NCBI GenBank assembly: GCA_017477005.1
Contig: JAFUXY010000301.1
Span: 1-5,518 of the forward strand
Origin: Lachnospiraceae bacterium
Lineage (GTDB): Bacteria > Bacillota > Clostridia > Lachnospirales > Lachnospiraceae
Direction: 5' to 3'
DNA length: 5,518 bases
A model generated the notes under the pieces. That model searched no databases. It had not been told where the DNA came from and saw only the letters and a program-made list of their open reading frames with translations. The first letter of the stretch is position 1, and every line of letters begins with the position of its first letter. Below are positions 1-5,518 of the stretch, piece after piece. Both the position numbers and the translations under genes were made by a program.

Positions 1-611
1 CTTTTCGTCTCGTCCCAACGATTCAAATAAGCCGGTACGCCGCCGATGATTCCAAACGTCTGCACGCTTTGCGCCACAGAATATCCCGGCATTGCGCGTA
101 CCACATCCAGAAAATTCAGGTCGATCAACGGCAGAATTTGATCGATCTTTTTCATTCTCCGCCCAAGCGCTTCCTCCATATCCTTGCGCACCCAGGTGAG
201 CTGCGGGGTCGCCAACAGAATGAACACAGGGCTTTTGCCGAATTTTCCGTCTTTTCGGTCAAATAGGCTGTTCCAGAACGCTTCGCTGCGTTTGGCCATA
301 ATCAAAAAATCATCGATGACGACGACCAGCTTGCCCCCGCCCCGGGCGTTCATTTGCGCAAAGCAAGCGTCATAAGAGGTTTCCTCCAATTGGATATGGT
401 ATTCCTCCTGCAGCTCTCCGGCCAAAAGCGCCTGTTGCTTTTTCTCCGAGGCGTTTCGTACGCGGTAATAAAACACTTCTTTGTTGCTTGCGAACTCTTG
501 GATCAGGCTCTCTTTCCCACAGCGGCTCGACCCGTAAATGAGCGCGATCTGGCTGCCTTCCTCTTTATATAGCTTCTCCAACTGCTTCCATTCCCGGCTT
601 CTGCTCGTCAT
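1..611 (-). CDS. AAA-type ATP-binding protein (archaeal ATPase/DUF234-like family), C-terminus cut by window edge
   Basis: An open frame of 203 codons begins at ATG 611 and runs off the left edge, so the C-terminal part is missing. The start is supported by AGGTGA seven bases upstream. The visible part is a P-loop ATPase core. A Walker A-like loop, IYGSSRCGKESL (residues 25-36), follows a short N-terminal helix. A Walker B-like strand, LVVVIDDF (95-102), comes next, then a sensor-like strand PVFILLAT (128-135), and finally GIIGGVPAYLNRWD (187-200), which matches the GI.GG.P.YL segment typical of the family of AAA proteins with the YGRRR.GKT P-loop. Two key positions are unusual: Glu34 follows the P-loop lysine where Ser/Thr is expected, and Asp-Asp replaces Asp-Glu in Walker B. 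Full relatives carry a C-terminal nuclease-like domain, which cannot be checked here. The gene starts 16 bases after asd and is probably the last visible member of that operon. The cellular role is unknown. Confidence 0.8.
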   Translation of the reverse strand, partial: MTSRSREWKQLEKLYKEEGSQIALIYGSSRCGKESLIQEFASNKEVFYYRVRNASEKKQQALLAGELQEEYHIQLEETSYDACFAQMNARGGGKLVVVIDDFLIMAKRSEAFWNSLFDRKDGKFGKSPVFILLATPQLTWVRKDMEEALGRRMKKIDQILPLIDLNFLDVVRAMPGYSVAQSVQTFGIIGGVPAYLNRWDETK

Positions 612-627
612 AGAAAATTCACCTGCC

Positions 628-1728
628 TTATTTCTTTTCGATATAACCCTTCGCGTACAGCAATTCCGCGCACAAAACGGCGCCACCCGCCGCGCCTCTC
701 AGTGTGTTGTGAGACAGCCCCACAAACTTGTAATCATACACCGTGTCCTCGCGCAGCCGTCCGATCGAGATGCCCATTCCGTTTTCAAAATTCACGTCCT
801 GCATGACCTGAGGTCGGTTGTCTTCTTCCATATAACGGATGAACTGCGCGGGAGCGCTCGGCAGCGAAAGCTCCTGCGGCACTCCCCGGTATTGCTCCAT
901 CGCTTCGATCAATTCCTGTTTCGAAGGTTTCTTTCGCATCTTCACGAATGCCGCCGCCGTATGCCCGTACAGCACCGGCACGCGGATACATTGGCTTGTA
1001 ATGAGAATGTCGTCCGCCGGTACGATCTGTCCATCCACGATCTTTCCCCAGATCCGCAGCGGCTCTTTCTCGCTCTTTTCTTCTTCTCCCGAAATGAAAG
1101 GAATAATATTCCCGCGCATTTCCGGCCATTCGTCGAAATTCTTTCCGGCGCCGGAAATCGCCTGATAGGTCGTCGCCACGACTTCATAAGGCTCGAACGG
1201 CTTCCACGCCGTCAGCACCGGTGCGTACGACTGGATCGAGCAATTGGGCTTGACCGCCACGAAGCCCCGGCTGGTTCCCAAGCGCTTTCTCTGATAAGGA
1301 ATAATCTCCAGATGCTCCGGGTTGATCTCCGGCACCACCATCGGCACATCCGGGGTCCAGCGGTGCGCGCTATTGTTGGACACCACAGGCGTCTCGGTCT
1401 TCGCATACGCGTCCTCGAACGCCTTGATCTCATCTTTTTTCATATCGACGGCTGAAAATACAAAATCTACCTCTCCGGCCACCGCTTCTACCTCATTCAC
1501 ATCCTTGACGACCATCTGCCGCACAGATTCCGGGATGGGTCGATCCATCTTCCAGCGTCCGCCCACCGCTTCCTCATAGGTCTTTCCAGCGCTGCGCGGG
1601 CTCGCCGCCACGGCCGTCAGCCGAAACCACGGATGTTCGGACAAAAGCTCTACAAAACGCTGCCCCACCATCCCCGTAGCGCCCAAAACAGCCACCGAAA
1701 GTACTTCCTTTTTTTCATATCCCTGCAT
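628..1728 (-). CDS. asd: Aspartate-semialdehyde dehydrogenase, archaeal/fungal-type
   Basis: The enzyme reduces L-aspartyl-4-phosphate to L-aspartate 4-semialdehyde with NADPH in the cytoplasm. This is the branch point to lysine/diaminopimelate, threonine and methionine. The protein is 366 residues from the preferred start, typical for the family. Visible features, numbered from that start, are the Rossmann loop GATGMVG (16-22), SNNSAHR (117-123), the nucleophile Cys163 in KPNCSIQ, SGAGKN (192-197), and the substrate-binding/catalytic Arg249 and His256 in IRVPVLYGHT. The pattern fits the archaeal/fungal ASADH class better than the E. coli Asd class. An ATG at 1737 would add three residues, but it directly abuts the AGGAGG Shine-Dalgarno with no spacing. 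The ATG at 1728 has nine bases of spacing, so I prefer it. The gene lies 50 bases after argH and 16 bases before the ATPase gene, in the same orientation, so cotranscription is likely. Confidence 0.95.
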   Translation of the reverse strand: MQGYEKKEVLSVAVLGATGMVGQRFVELLSEHPWFRLTAVAASPRSAGKTYEEAVGGRWKMDRPIPESVRQMVVKDVNEVEAVAGEVDFVFSAVDMKKDEIKAFEDAYAKTETPVVSNNSAHRWTPDVPMVVPEINPEHLEIIPYQRKRLGTSRGFVAVKPNCSIQSYAPVLTAWKPFEPYEVVATTYQAISGAGKNFDEWPEMRGNIIPFISGEEEKSEKEPLRIWGKIVDGQIVPADDILITSQCIRVPVLYGHTAAAFVKMRKKPSKQELIEAMEQYRGVPQELSLPSAPAQFIRYMEEDNRPQVMQDVNFENGMGISIGRLREDTVYDYKFVGLSHNTLRGAAGGAVLCAELLYAKGYIEKK

Positions 1729-1737
1729 ATTTATCAT

Positions 1738-1743
1738 CCTCCT
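1738..1743 (-). promoter_or_regulatory. Shine-Dalgarno of asd (decides start)
   Basis: The minus strand reads AGGAGG here, immediately followed by an ATG at 1737-1735 and then, nine bases on, by a second in-frame ATG at 1728-1726. Normal ribosome spacing favours the second ATG as the asd initiation codon. Confidence 0.75.
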
Positions 1744-1778
1744 GCCTAAAGGTAATCACCGAATAAATCAGTGTTTTT

Positions 1779-3158
1779 CTAATCTTTTTCTAAGTATCGA
1801 CGATTTTCTTCGAGGGCGCGTTCCATCGCCGTCTTGCCCGGCGCGCCGGTCGTTTCTCGTCGGTTCACGCAGGTCTCCAAAGAAATCGCGTCGTAGACAT
1901 CCTCGTCGATCACTTCTGAAAAGGCGCGAAGCTCCGAAAGAGACAGTTCCTCGATGGATTTTTTTCGCTCGATACAGCTTAGAACGACCTGCCCCACAAT
2001 GCCATGCGCGTCCCGGAACGGAACTCCCTTTCCAACCAGATAATCCGCCAGATCCGTCGCGTTTGTAAAGCCGCCGCTCGCCGAAGCGCGCATACGCTCC
2101 GTATTGAATTTCGTGGAAGCAAGCATAGCGGCGAACAGCGTCAGGCAGGCTTTGGTCGTGTCGATTGCGTCAAACACCGGCTCCTTGTCCTCCTGCATAT
2201 CCTTGTTGTAGGCCAAAGGCAGCCCCTTCATAGTCACAAGCATCGACACCAAGGCGCCATACACGCGCCCGGTCTTGCCCCGTACCAGCTCCGCGATATC
2301 CGGATTTTTTTTCTGTGGCATGATCGAAGAACCTGTGCTGAAAGCATCGTCCAGCTCAATGAACCGGTATTCGTCCGTATTCCAGAGGATCATTTCTTCG
2401 CAGAACCGCGACAAGTGCATCATAATGATCGACAGCGCCGACAATAGCTCGATCAGGTAATCCCTGTCTGACACGCCATCGATGCTGTTTGCGGTCGCGG
2501 CCGCAAATCCGAGCGCCTTCGCCGTCCATTCCCGGTCGAGCGGATAGGTTGTCCCGGCCAGCGCACCGGAACCCAGCGGCGACGTATCCATATGGGACAG
2601 CAGGTCGCGAAGCCTGGTCCTGTCCCGCTTAAACATCTCGAAATAAGCGTTCAAATGGTGCGCCAGAGTAATCGGCTGCGCCTTTTGCAGATGTGTAAAT
2701 CCCGGCATAATCGTATCGATATGCGCTTCGGAGATCTGTTGTATGACCTGCATCAACGCTTTGACGCACGCGTCAAGCTCGATGGCTTCCTGCCTTGTGA
2801 ATAATTTCATATCCAAAGCCACCTGGTCGTTGCGGCTGCGCCCGGTGTGCAGCTTCTTTCCGGGCTCCCCGATCCGGTCGGTCAATTCGCTTTCCACAAA
2901 CGAATGCACGTCCTCGAACGTCTCCGACACCTCGAGCCGTCCCTCTTCCACGTCGGACAAAATGGCGTCGAGTCCCTGCTGAATCCTCGCCTCTTCCTCC
3001 TCCGTCAAAATTCCCTGCCTTGCCAGCATTTCGGCGTGTACCTTTGAACCGCCGATATCCGCCCGCAGGAGCCGCTTGTCAAAACTGATGGACGCGTTGA
3101 ACGCAAACACCGCCTCATCCGTGTTTTTTTCAAAACGTCCGCCCCACAATGTCGCCAT
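1779..3158 (-). CDS. argH: Argininosuccinate lyase
   Basis: The enzyme splits argininosuccinate into arginine and fumarate, the last step of arginine synthesis. It is a cytoplasmic homotetramer of the aspartase/fumarase superfamily. The protein is 459 residues, the usual family length. It begins with the diagnostic LWGGRF (4-9) and carries all three superfamily conserved regions: HTGRSRNDQ (104-112), GFTHLQKAQP (153-162, with the general-acid histidine His156), and the signature GSSIMPQKKNPD (276-287), whose loop serine is the catalytic base in characterised members. The C-terminal stretch NRRETTGAPG (432-441) is also typical. The start at 3158 is supported by AAGGA seven bases upstream. Nothing looks truncated or altered. 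It follows queH by 15 bases and precedes asd by 50. No arginine-repressor site was recognised, and neighbouring arg genes such as argG are absent from the window. Confidence 0.97.
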   Translation of the reverse strand: MATLWGGRFEKNTDEAVFAFNASISFDKRLLRADIGGSKVHAEMLARQGILTEEEEARIQQGLDAILSDVEEGRLEVSETFEDVHSFVESELTDRIGEPGKKLHTGRSRNDQVALDMKLFTRQEAIELDACVKALMQVIQQISEAHIDTIMPGFTHLQKAQPITLAHHLNAYFEMFKRDRTRLRDLLSHMDTSPLGSGALAGTTYPLDREWTAKALGFAAATANSIDGVSDRDYLIELLSALSIIMMHLSRFCEEMILWNTDEYRFIELDDAFSTGSSIMPQKKNPDIAELVRGKTGRVYGALVSMLVTMKGLPLAYNKDMQEDKEPVFDAIDTTKACLTLFAAMLASTKFNTERMRASASGGFTNATDLADYLVGKGVPFRDAHGIVGQVVLSCIERKKSIEELSLSELRAFSEVIDEDVYDAISLETCVNRRETTGAPGKTAMERALEENRRYLEKD

Positions 3159-3173
3159 ATTTGTATCCTTTCT

Positions 3174-3827
3174 TCAAATCGCCCCGGCTTTTTGTTTCGC
3201 GGCCTGCCTTGCCGCGAGTGAGAATTCGCATCCGCAGTAATCCTGCCGGTACATGCCGTATTCGGCCGCCAGCTTTGTGGACTGCAGGAAGCCGTCCTTC
3301 TTTTTGAAATCCGAAAACAGGTATTTCACGCCGTATTGTTCGGCTGCCTCGCCCCCGATCGCATTCAATACGGCCGCGTCCTTTTGTGGTGAGATCGAGA
3401 GCGTAGTTGTTATATAATCATAATGATGTTCGGCTGCGTATCTGGCCGCTTCCTCGAGTCGCAGGCGGTAGCAGCGGTGGCAGCGAGCGCCCCGCTCCGG
3501 CTCGGCCTCAAAGCCCTTGGCGATCGCATAAAACCGCTCAGGCTCGTAGTCTCCCTCCGCAAAGCGGATCGGATGAACCGCTTTCTCGTTGAATTCTTCG
3601 ATGAAGCGTACCTGCTCCTTTGCCCGTATTTGGTATTCTTCGGGAGGGTAGATATTGGGATTGTAATAGAGCACCGTAATCCCAAAATACGCCGACAAAT
3701 AAAAAAGGACATAACTCGAACAGGGGCCGCAGCAGGAATGAAGCAGCAGGGTGGGAACCTCCCCGGCCTTCCTATGCGCTGCGATCGTGTCCTCTAACAT
3801 CCTCTGATAATTGATCCGACCATTCAT
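3174..3827 (-). CDS. queH: Epoxyqueuosine reductase QueH (DUF208 family)
   Basis: QueH reduces epoxyqueuosine to queuosine at the wobble position of tRNAs with GUN anticodons. It is the cobalamin-independent alternative to QueG, using an iron-sulfur cluster. The 217-residue protein shows the family's conserved cysteines: HSCCGPCSS (30-38, Cys32, Cys33, Cys36), CHRCYRLRLE (116-125, Cys116, Cys119) and RQDYCGCEFS (194-203, Cys198, Cys200). YYNPNIYPPEEY (54-65) is another conserved block. The reading frame is open upstream to an ATG at 3935, but that extension has no family resemblance and crosses the promoter at 3907-3935, so it cannot be translated from that promoter. From ATG 3827, the protein begins MNGRINYQRML, as QueH proteins normally do. 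The ribosome binding site is weak. It is the first gene of the probable queH-argH-asd-ATPase operon. Confidence 0.94.
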   Translation of the reverse strand: MNGRINYQRMLEDTIAAHRKAGEVPTLLLHSCCGPCSSYVLFYLSAYFGITVLYYNPNIYPPEEYQIRAKEQVRFIEEFNEKAVHPIRFAEGDYEPERFYAIAKGFEAEPERGARCHRCYRLRLEEAARYAAEHHYDYITTTLSISPQKDAAVLNAIGGEAAEQYGVKYLFSDFKKKDGFLQSTKLAAEYGMYRQDYCGCEFSLAARQAAKQKAGAI

Positions 3828-3906
3828 GTTTTTCGTACCGTGCGGTGCGTCCGGCCGCTGCGCCGGTTCGCTTTGTCTGACTGTCCCGTTCCATAATTGC
3901 CCATTT

Positions 3907-3935
3907 ACTATACCACGATTTAACCTTTTATACAA
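3907..3935 (-). promoter_or_regulatory. SigA-type promoter with extended -10, for the queH operon
   Basis: On the minus strand, a -35 TTGTAT (3935-3930) and a -10 TATAGT (3912-3907) are separated by 17 bases, and the -10 is preceded by TGG, giving an extended -10 element. Transcription would begin near 3900, leaving a leader of about 73 bases before queH. The leader includes a short GC-rich inverted repeat, CCGGC/GCCGG with a 6-base loop. No riboswitch was recognised in it. Confidence 0.65.
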
Positions 3936-3961
3936 CCGATTTTTCTTTCCACAGCGCTTCG

Positions 3962-3990
3962 TTGTAAATTTTTTTGAAATGCATTACAAT
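3962..3990 (+). promoter_or_regulatory. Candidate SigA-type promoter (P1) upstream of sigI
   Basis: TTGTAA (3962-3967) and TACAAT (3985-3990) are separated by exactly 17 bases. Transcription would start near 3997 and run into the hairpin and T-run at 4025-4071. The region is AT-rich, so chance similarity is possible. The queH promoter lies 26 bases away, facing the other way. Confidence 0.45.
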
Positions 3991-4001
3991 ATGAAGAAAG
4001 A

Positions 4002-4024
4002 CCGAAAAGATCAAAAAGTTTCGG
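4002..4024 (+). other. Small inverted repeat in the sigI upstream region
   Basis: CCGAAA (4002-4007) pairs perfectly with TTTCGG (4019-4024) around an 11-base loop. It directly abuts the larger hairpin at 4025, so in RNA the two could stack. A short inverted repeat like this can arise by chance. Confidence 0.35.
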
Positions 4025-4071
4025 GGGGGTGAAAAAATTTTACAAAAAATTTCCATTTCTCCCCCTTTTTT
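4025..4071 (+). terminator. 16-bp hairpin followed by six T: terminator or attenuator ahead of sigI
   Basis: Pairing read by eye: G4025-4029 with C4061-4065, a T/T mismatch (4030/4060), GAAA 4031-4034 with TTTC 4056-4059, a CCA bulge (4053-4055), then AAATTTT 4035-4041 with AAAATTT 4046-4052, closed by the loop ACAA. Six T follow at 4066-4071. On the plus strand this has the layout of an intrinsic terminator; the minus strand lacks a T-run on the matching side. It has no upstream plus-strand gene to terminate, and its T-run touches the sigI extended -10. It may therefore act on transcripts from the promoter at 3962-3990. Alternatively the A- and T-tracts may serve as promoter DNA for SigI, with the fold being incidental. 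Confidence 0.5.
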
Positions 4072-4088
4072 GTTATAATGACTCCGAA
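4061..4088 (+). promoter_or_regulatory. Candidate SigI-dependent autoregulatory promoter
   Basis: CCCCC (4061-4065) and CGAA (4085-4088) are separated by 19 bases, with A-tracts just upstream (4032-4049). From family knowledge, SigI promoters in Bacillus and Clostridium have a C-rich -35, a CGAA-like -10 and upstream A-tracts, and sigI operons are commonly autoregulated. The base before the C-run is T and not the usual A. The spacing was judged from memory of the consensus, so this is a candidate only. Confidence 0.5.
4071..4079 (+). promoter_or_regulatory. Extended -10 promoter element of sigI (P2)
   Basis: The sequence TGTTATAAT is a perfect extended -10 (TG-N-TATAAT) for the housekeeping sigma factor. 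No good -35 lies at 16-18 bases upstream, as expected for extended -10 promoters. Upstream A- and T-tracts could act as an UP-like element. Transcription would start near 4086, giving a leader of about 35 bases. Confidence 0.65.
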
Positions 4089-4120
4089 CTATTTAACAAC
4101 AGGCGCAGGAGCTTTGTGAA

Positions 4121-4846
4121 ATGGATGATCTTTCGGTTCGGGCAATTGCCGCGAAAGAAGATGAAAACATTTTTTACCGCTTGGCGCAGGATAATCGAGG
4201 GTTTATCAAACGATGTGCTTTTCGAGCTTGTCGGAGGTTCGTGAGCGAGAGTGACGATGAATGGTCGATTGCCCTGATAGCGTTTTATGAAGCGGTACGG
4301 TCCTATGACGAGGCGAAGGGTCCATTCAAAGGTTTTGCTTCCATGGTCATCAGGCGTCGATTGATGGATTATTTTGATTCACAGTCGAGGCATCAAGCGG
4401 AAGTGCCAGCGAACCCCTACAGCTTTGACGGACAGATTGAAAGCGATCAAGCCACGGCGTTGGATATCGAGATCTCGAAAAGCAATGCCTTGGTGGATGA
4501 ATCTATGAACCCGGGAAGTTCGTCTCTTGAAGATGAAATAGAGGAAATTCGCCAGGTTATTGCCCCGTACGGATTCGATCTCTATGAAGTCGGTGGTTGC
4601 TCCCCGAAAGCTCTCAAGACAAAGCGTGCCTGCGCCTCGGTCATTAAAGTGCTGAGTGTGTCAGATGAATTATTCGCAATTATGCGAAAAAAACGCAATC
4701 TGCCTTTTATGAAACTCTTAGATATTCCCGGTGTAAACAAAAAATTATTGGAACGACATAGGAAGTTTTTGATCATTGCCGCGGAGATATGCCGCGGAGA
4801 TTTTCCACAGTTGGCAGAATACATAGTGAAATTGGGCGAATCCTAA
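4121..4846 (+). CDS. sigI: RNA polymerase sigma factor SigI
   Basis: SigI is an alternative sigma factor of the sigma-70 family. It is linked to heat and envelope stress in Bacillus and to polysaccharide sensing and cellulosome gene control in some clostridia. The 241-residue length is typical. The sigma region-2 core spans about residues 15-90, with the recognisable DEWSIALIAFYEAVRSYD (46-63) and FKGFASMVIRRRLMDYF (69-85). A variable linker (about 90-135) leads to the SigI-specific C-terminal domain, with APYGFDL (148-154), a SPK motif (161-163) and a helix-turn-helix at LPFMKLLDIPGVNKKLLERHRKF (194-216) that should contact the promoter -35 region. The start at 4121 is supported by AGGAG (4107-4111) with nine bases of spacing. 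rsgI begins 21 bases after the stop, the standard sigI-rsgI arrangement, so SigI is presumably held inactive by RsgI until signalled. Which genes it controls cannot be seen here. Confidence 0.93.
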   Translation: MDDLSVRAIAAKEDENIFYRLAQDNRGFIKRCAFRACRRFVSESDDEWSIALIAFYEAVRSYDEAKGPFKGFASMVIRRRLMDYFDSQSRHQAEVPANPYSFDGQIESDQATALDIEISKSNALVDESMNPGSSSLEDEIEEIRQVIAPYGFDLYEVGGCSPKALKTKRACASVIKVLSVSDELFAIMRKKRNLPFMKLLDIPGVNKKLLERHRKFLIIAAEICRGDFPQLAEYIVKLGES

Positions 4847-4867
4847 TCAGTTTTTGGGGTACAGATT

Positions 4868-5518
4868 ATGAAAGCGATTGTATTAGGAGTCCGAAATGGA
4901 CGAGCCGCTCTTTTACTCGAAGATGGAACGACAACTTATAGGCGGATGCAGTGCAAGCCAGGGCAGAGGGTCGAGGTACCGGAGGAGAATGCAATTATTG
5001 CCTCGATGCCGCATGGAATGAAAGCAGCGGCCGCAGCTGTAGCGCTCTTCATGGTTCTTGGCGGAACCTATTTCCAGACAGCGCTTCCGGTTTCGTATAT
5101 CACGATGGATGTGAATCCGTCTATGGAATACGCATTGAACCGGAGCGACCGTGTAGTCGAGGTTTCCGCTCTGAATGAAGACGCAAAGGTGATTGTTGAA
5201 GAGTTGTCGGTCTCCGGAGAACGTATAGGAGATGCGGTAGAGAAAGCGGAAGATGTTTTGGAGGAGCATGGCTATCTGAGAGATGGCGGAAGCGTGCTGT
5301 TTTCGGTATCCTCCAATGACGATACGCATTCGGGCAAGCTCGAAAAAGAGCTGACGGGTGCGATGGACAAACGGATCCAGAAGAAAGAGAAGAGCGACCT
5401 CGAATACTCAGTGGTACGGGTTTCGAAGGACGAGAGAGAAGAAGCGAAGAAACTGTCGATCAGTGCCGGACGGTTCAAACAGTTGGTCGTGGCCCACGGA
5501 ACCGAGTCGGCTTCCGAC
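4868..5518 (+). CDS. rsgI: Anti-sigma-I factor RsgI, C-terminus cut by window edge
   Basis: RsgI binds and inhibits SigI at the membrane and releases it after regulated proteolysis. The visible 217 residues run off the right edge. Residues 1-50 form the small cytosolic RsgI N-terminal domain that binds SigI. A single membrane span lies at about 52-72 (AAAAAVALFMVLGG...), with the N-terminus inside and the rest outside. The extracellular part begins with YITMDVNPSMEYALNRSDRVVEV (78-100), the conserved RsgI core. The Asn83-Pro84 bond matches the site where characterised family members self-cleave. A charged segment follows (about 157-195), then SISAGRFKQL (197-206), resembling the end of the conserved core. 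In clostridia, the region beyond this often carries a carbohydrate-binding or other sensor domain; it is not in the window. The Shine-Dalgarno is weak (GGGG 10 bases upstream), so translation may be coupled to sigI. Confidence 0.9.
   Translation, partial: MKAIVLGVRNGRAALLLEDGTTTYRRMQCKPGQRVEVPEENAIIASMPHGMKAAAAAVALFMVLGGTYFQTALPVSYITMDVNPSMEYALNRSDRVVEVSALNEDAKVIVEELSVSGERIGDAVEKAEDVLEEHGYLRDGGSVLFSVSSNDDTHSGKLEKELTGAMDKRIQKKEKSDLEYSVVRVSKDEREEAKKLSISAGRFKQLVVAHGTESASD

Noticed and set aside
538..1455. 305-codon plus-strand frame opposite asd
   Set aside because: It lies antisense to a clear asd gene, its Arg/His-rich composition is typical of an antisense shadow frame, and it has no recognisable domain.
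1744..1778. Weak inverted repeat CACTG/CGGTG between argH and asd (minus strand)
   Set aside because: Only five pairs including a G-T wobble, a 7-base loop and no T-run, so it is not a convincing terminator or regulatory fold.
3828..3900. Riboswitch in the queH leader, for example for preQ1
   Set aside because: The leader is about 73 bases and GC-rich. I could not match it to a preQ1 or other riboswitch layout; only one 5-bp repeat was found.
3828..3935. 36-codon N-terminal extension of queH starting at ATG 3935
   Set aside because: It overlaps the -35 and -10 of the likely queH promoter, has no Shine-Dalgarno and lacks QueH-family resemblance. The family N-terminus fits ATG 3827.
3991..4032. 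13-codon reading frame (MKKDRKDQKVSGG) on the plus strand before sigI
   Set aside because: Its ATG sits directly after the candidate -10 and before the expected transcript start, and there is no ribosome binding site.
4029..4244. 71-codon plus-strand frame starting at GTG 4029
   Set aside because: It crosses the hairpin and the sigI promoter, overlaps the sigI start in another frame and resembles no known protein.

Overview
The window looks like chromosomal DNA from a Gram-positive anaerobe of the class Clostridia. This rests on the gene families present: a SigI/RsgI sigma/anti-sigma pair, a QueH-type epoxyqueuosine reductase, an archaeal/fungal-type aspartate-semialdehyde dehydrogenase of the kind also found in Clostridia, and strong AGGAGG-type ribosome binding sites. 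I cannot name the genus from sequence alone.

The layout is two divergent blocks separated by about 290 bases of regulatory DNA. Leftward (minus strand, read from about 3900 down to 1) are queH (tRNA queuosine synthesis), argH (last step of arginine synthesis), asd (branch point to lysine, threonine and methionine) and an AAA-type ATPase cut by the left window edge. Gaps are 15, 50 and 16 bases, each downstream gene has its own Shine-Dalgarno, and I found no clear internal promoter, so the four genes probably form one operon. It would be driven by an extended -10 promoter at 3907-3935. That promoter also shows that queH starts at 3827 and not at the farther upstream ATG.

Rightward (plus strand) are sigI (complete) and rsgI (cut by the right window edge), 21 bases apart. 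SigI is an alternative sigma factor and RsgI is its membrane-bound anti-sigma factor. RsgI has a cytosolic N-terminal domain, one membrane span and an extracellular domain holding an Asn-Pro motif of the type known to self-cleave in this family. Whatever sensor domain RsgI carries lies beyond the window.

The most interesting part is the sigI upstream region (3962-4120). It holds a SigA-like promoter, a small hairpin, a 16-bp hairpin followed by six T, a perfect extended -10 (TGTTATAAT) and a C5...CGAA pair resembling published SigI promoters, all within about 130 bases. It could be a dual SigA/SigI autoregulated promoter, an attenuator, or the source of a short RNA of about 75 nt. I see no mobile elements, CRISPR arrays, rRNA or tRNA genes, and no coding system in this window that looks entirely new.
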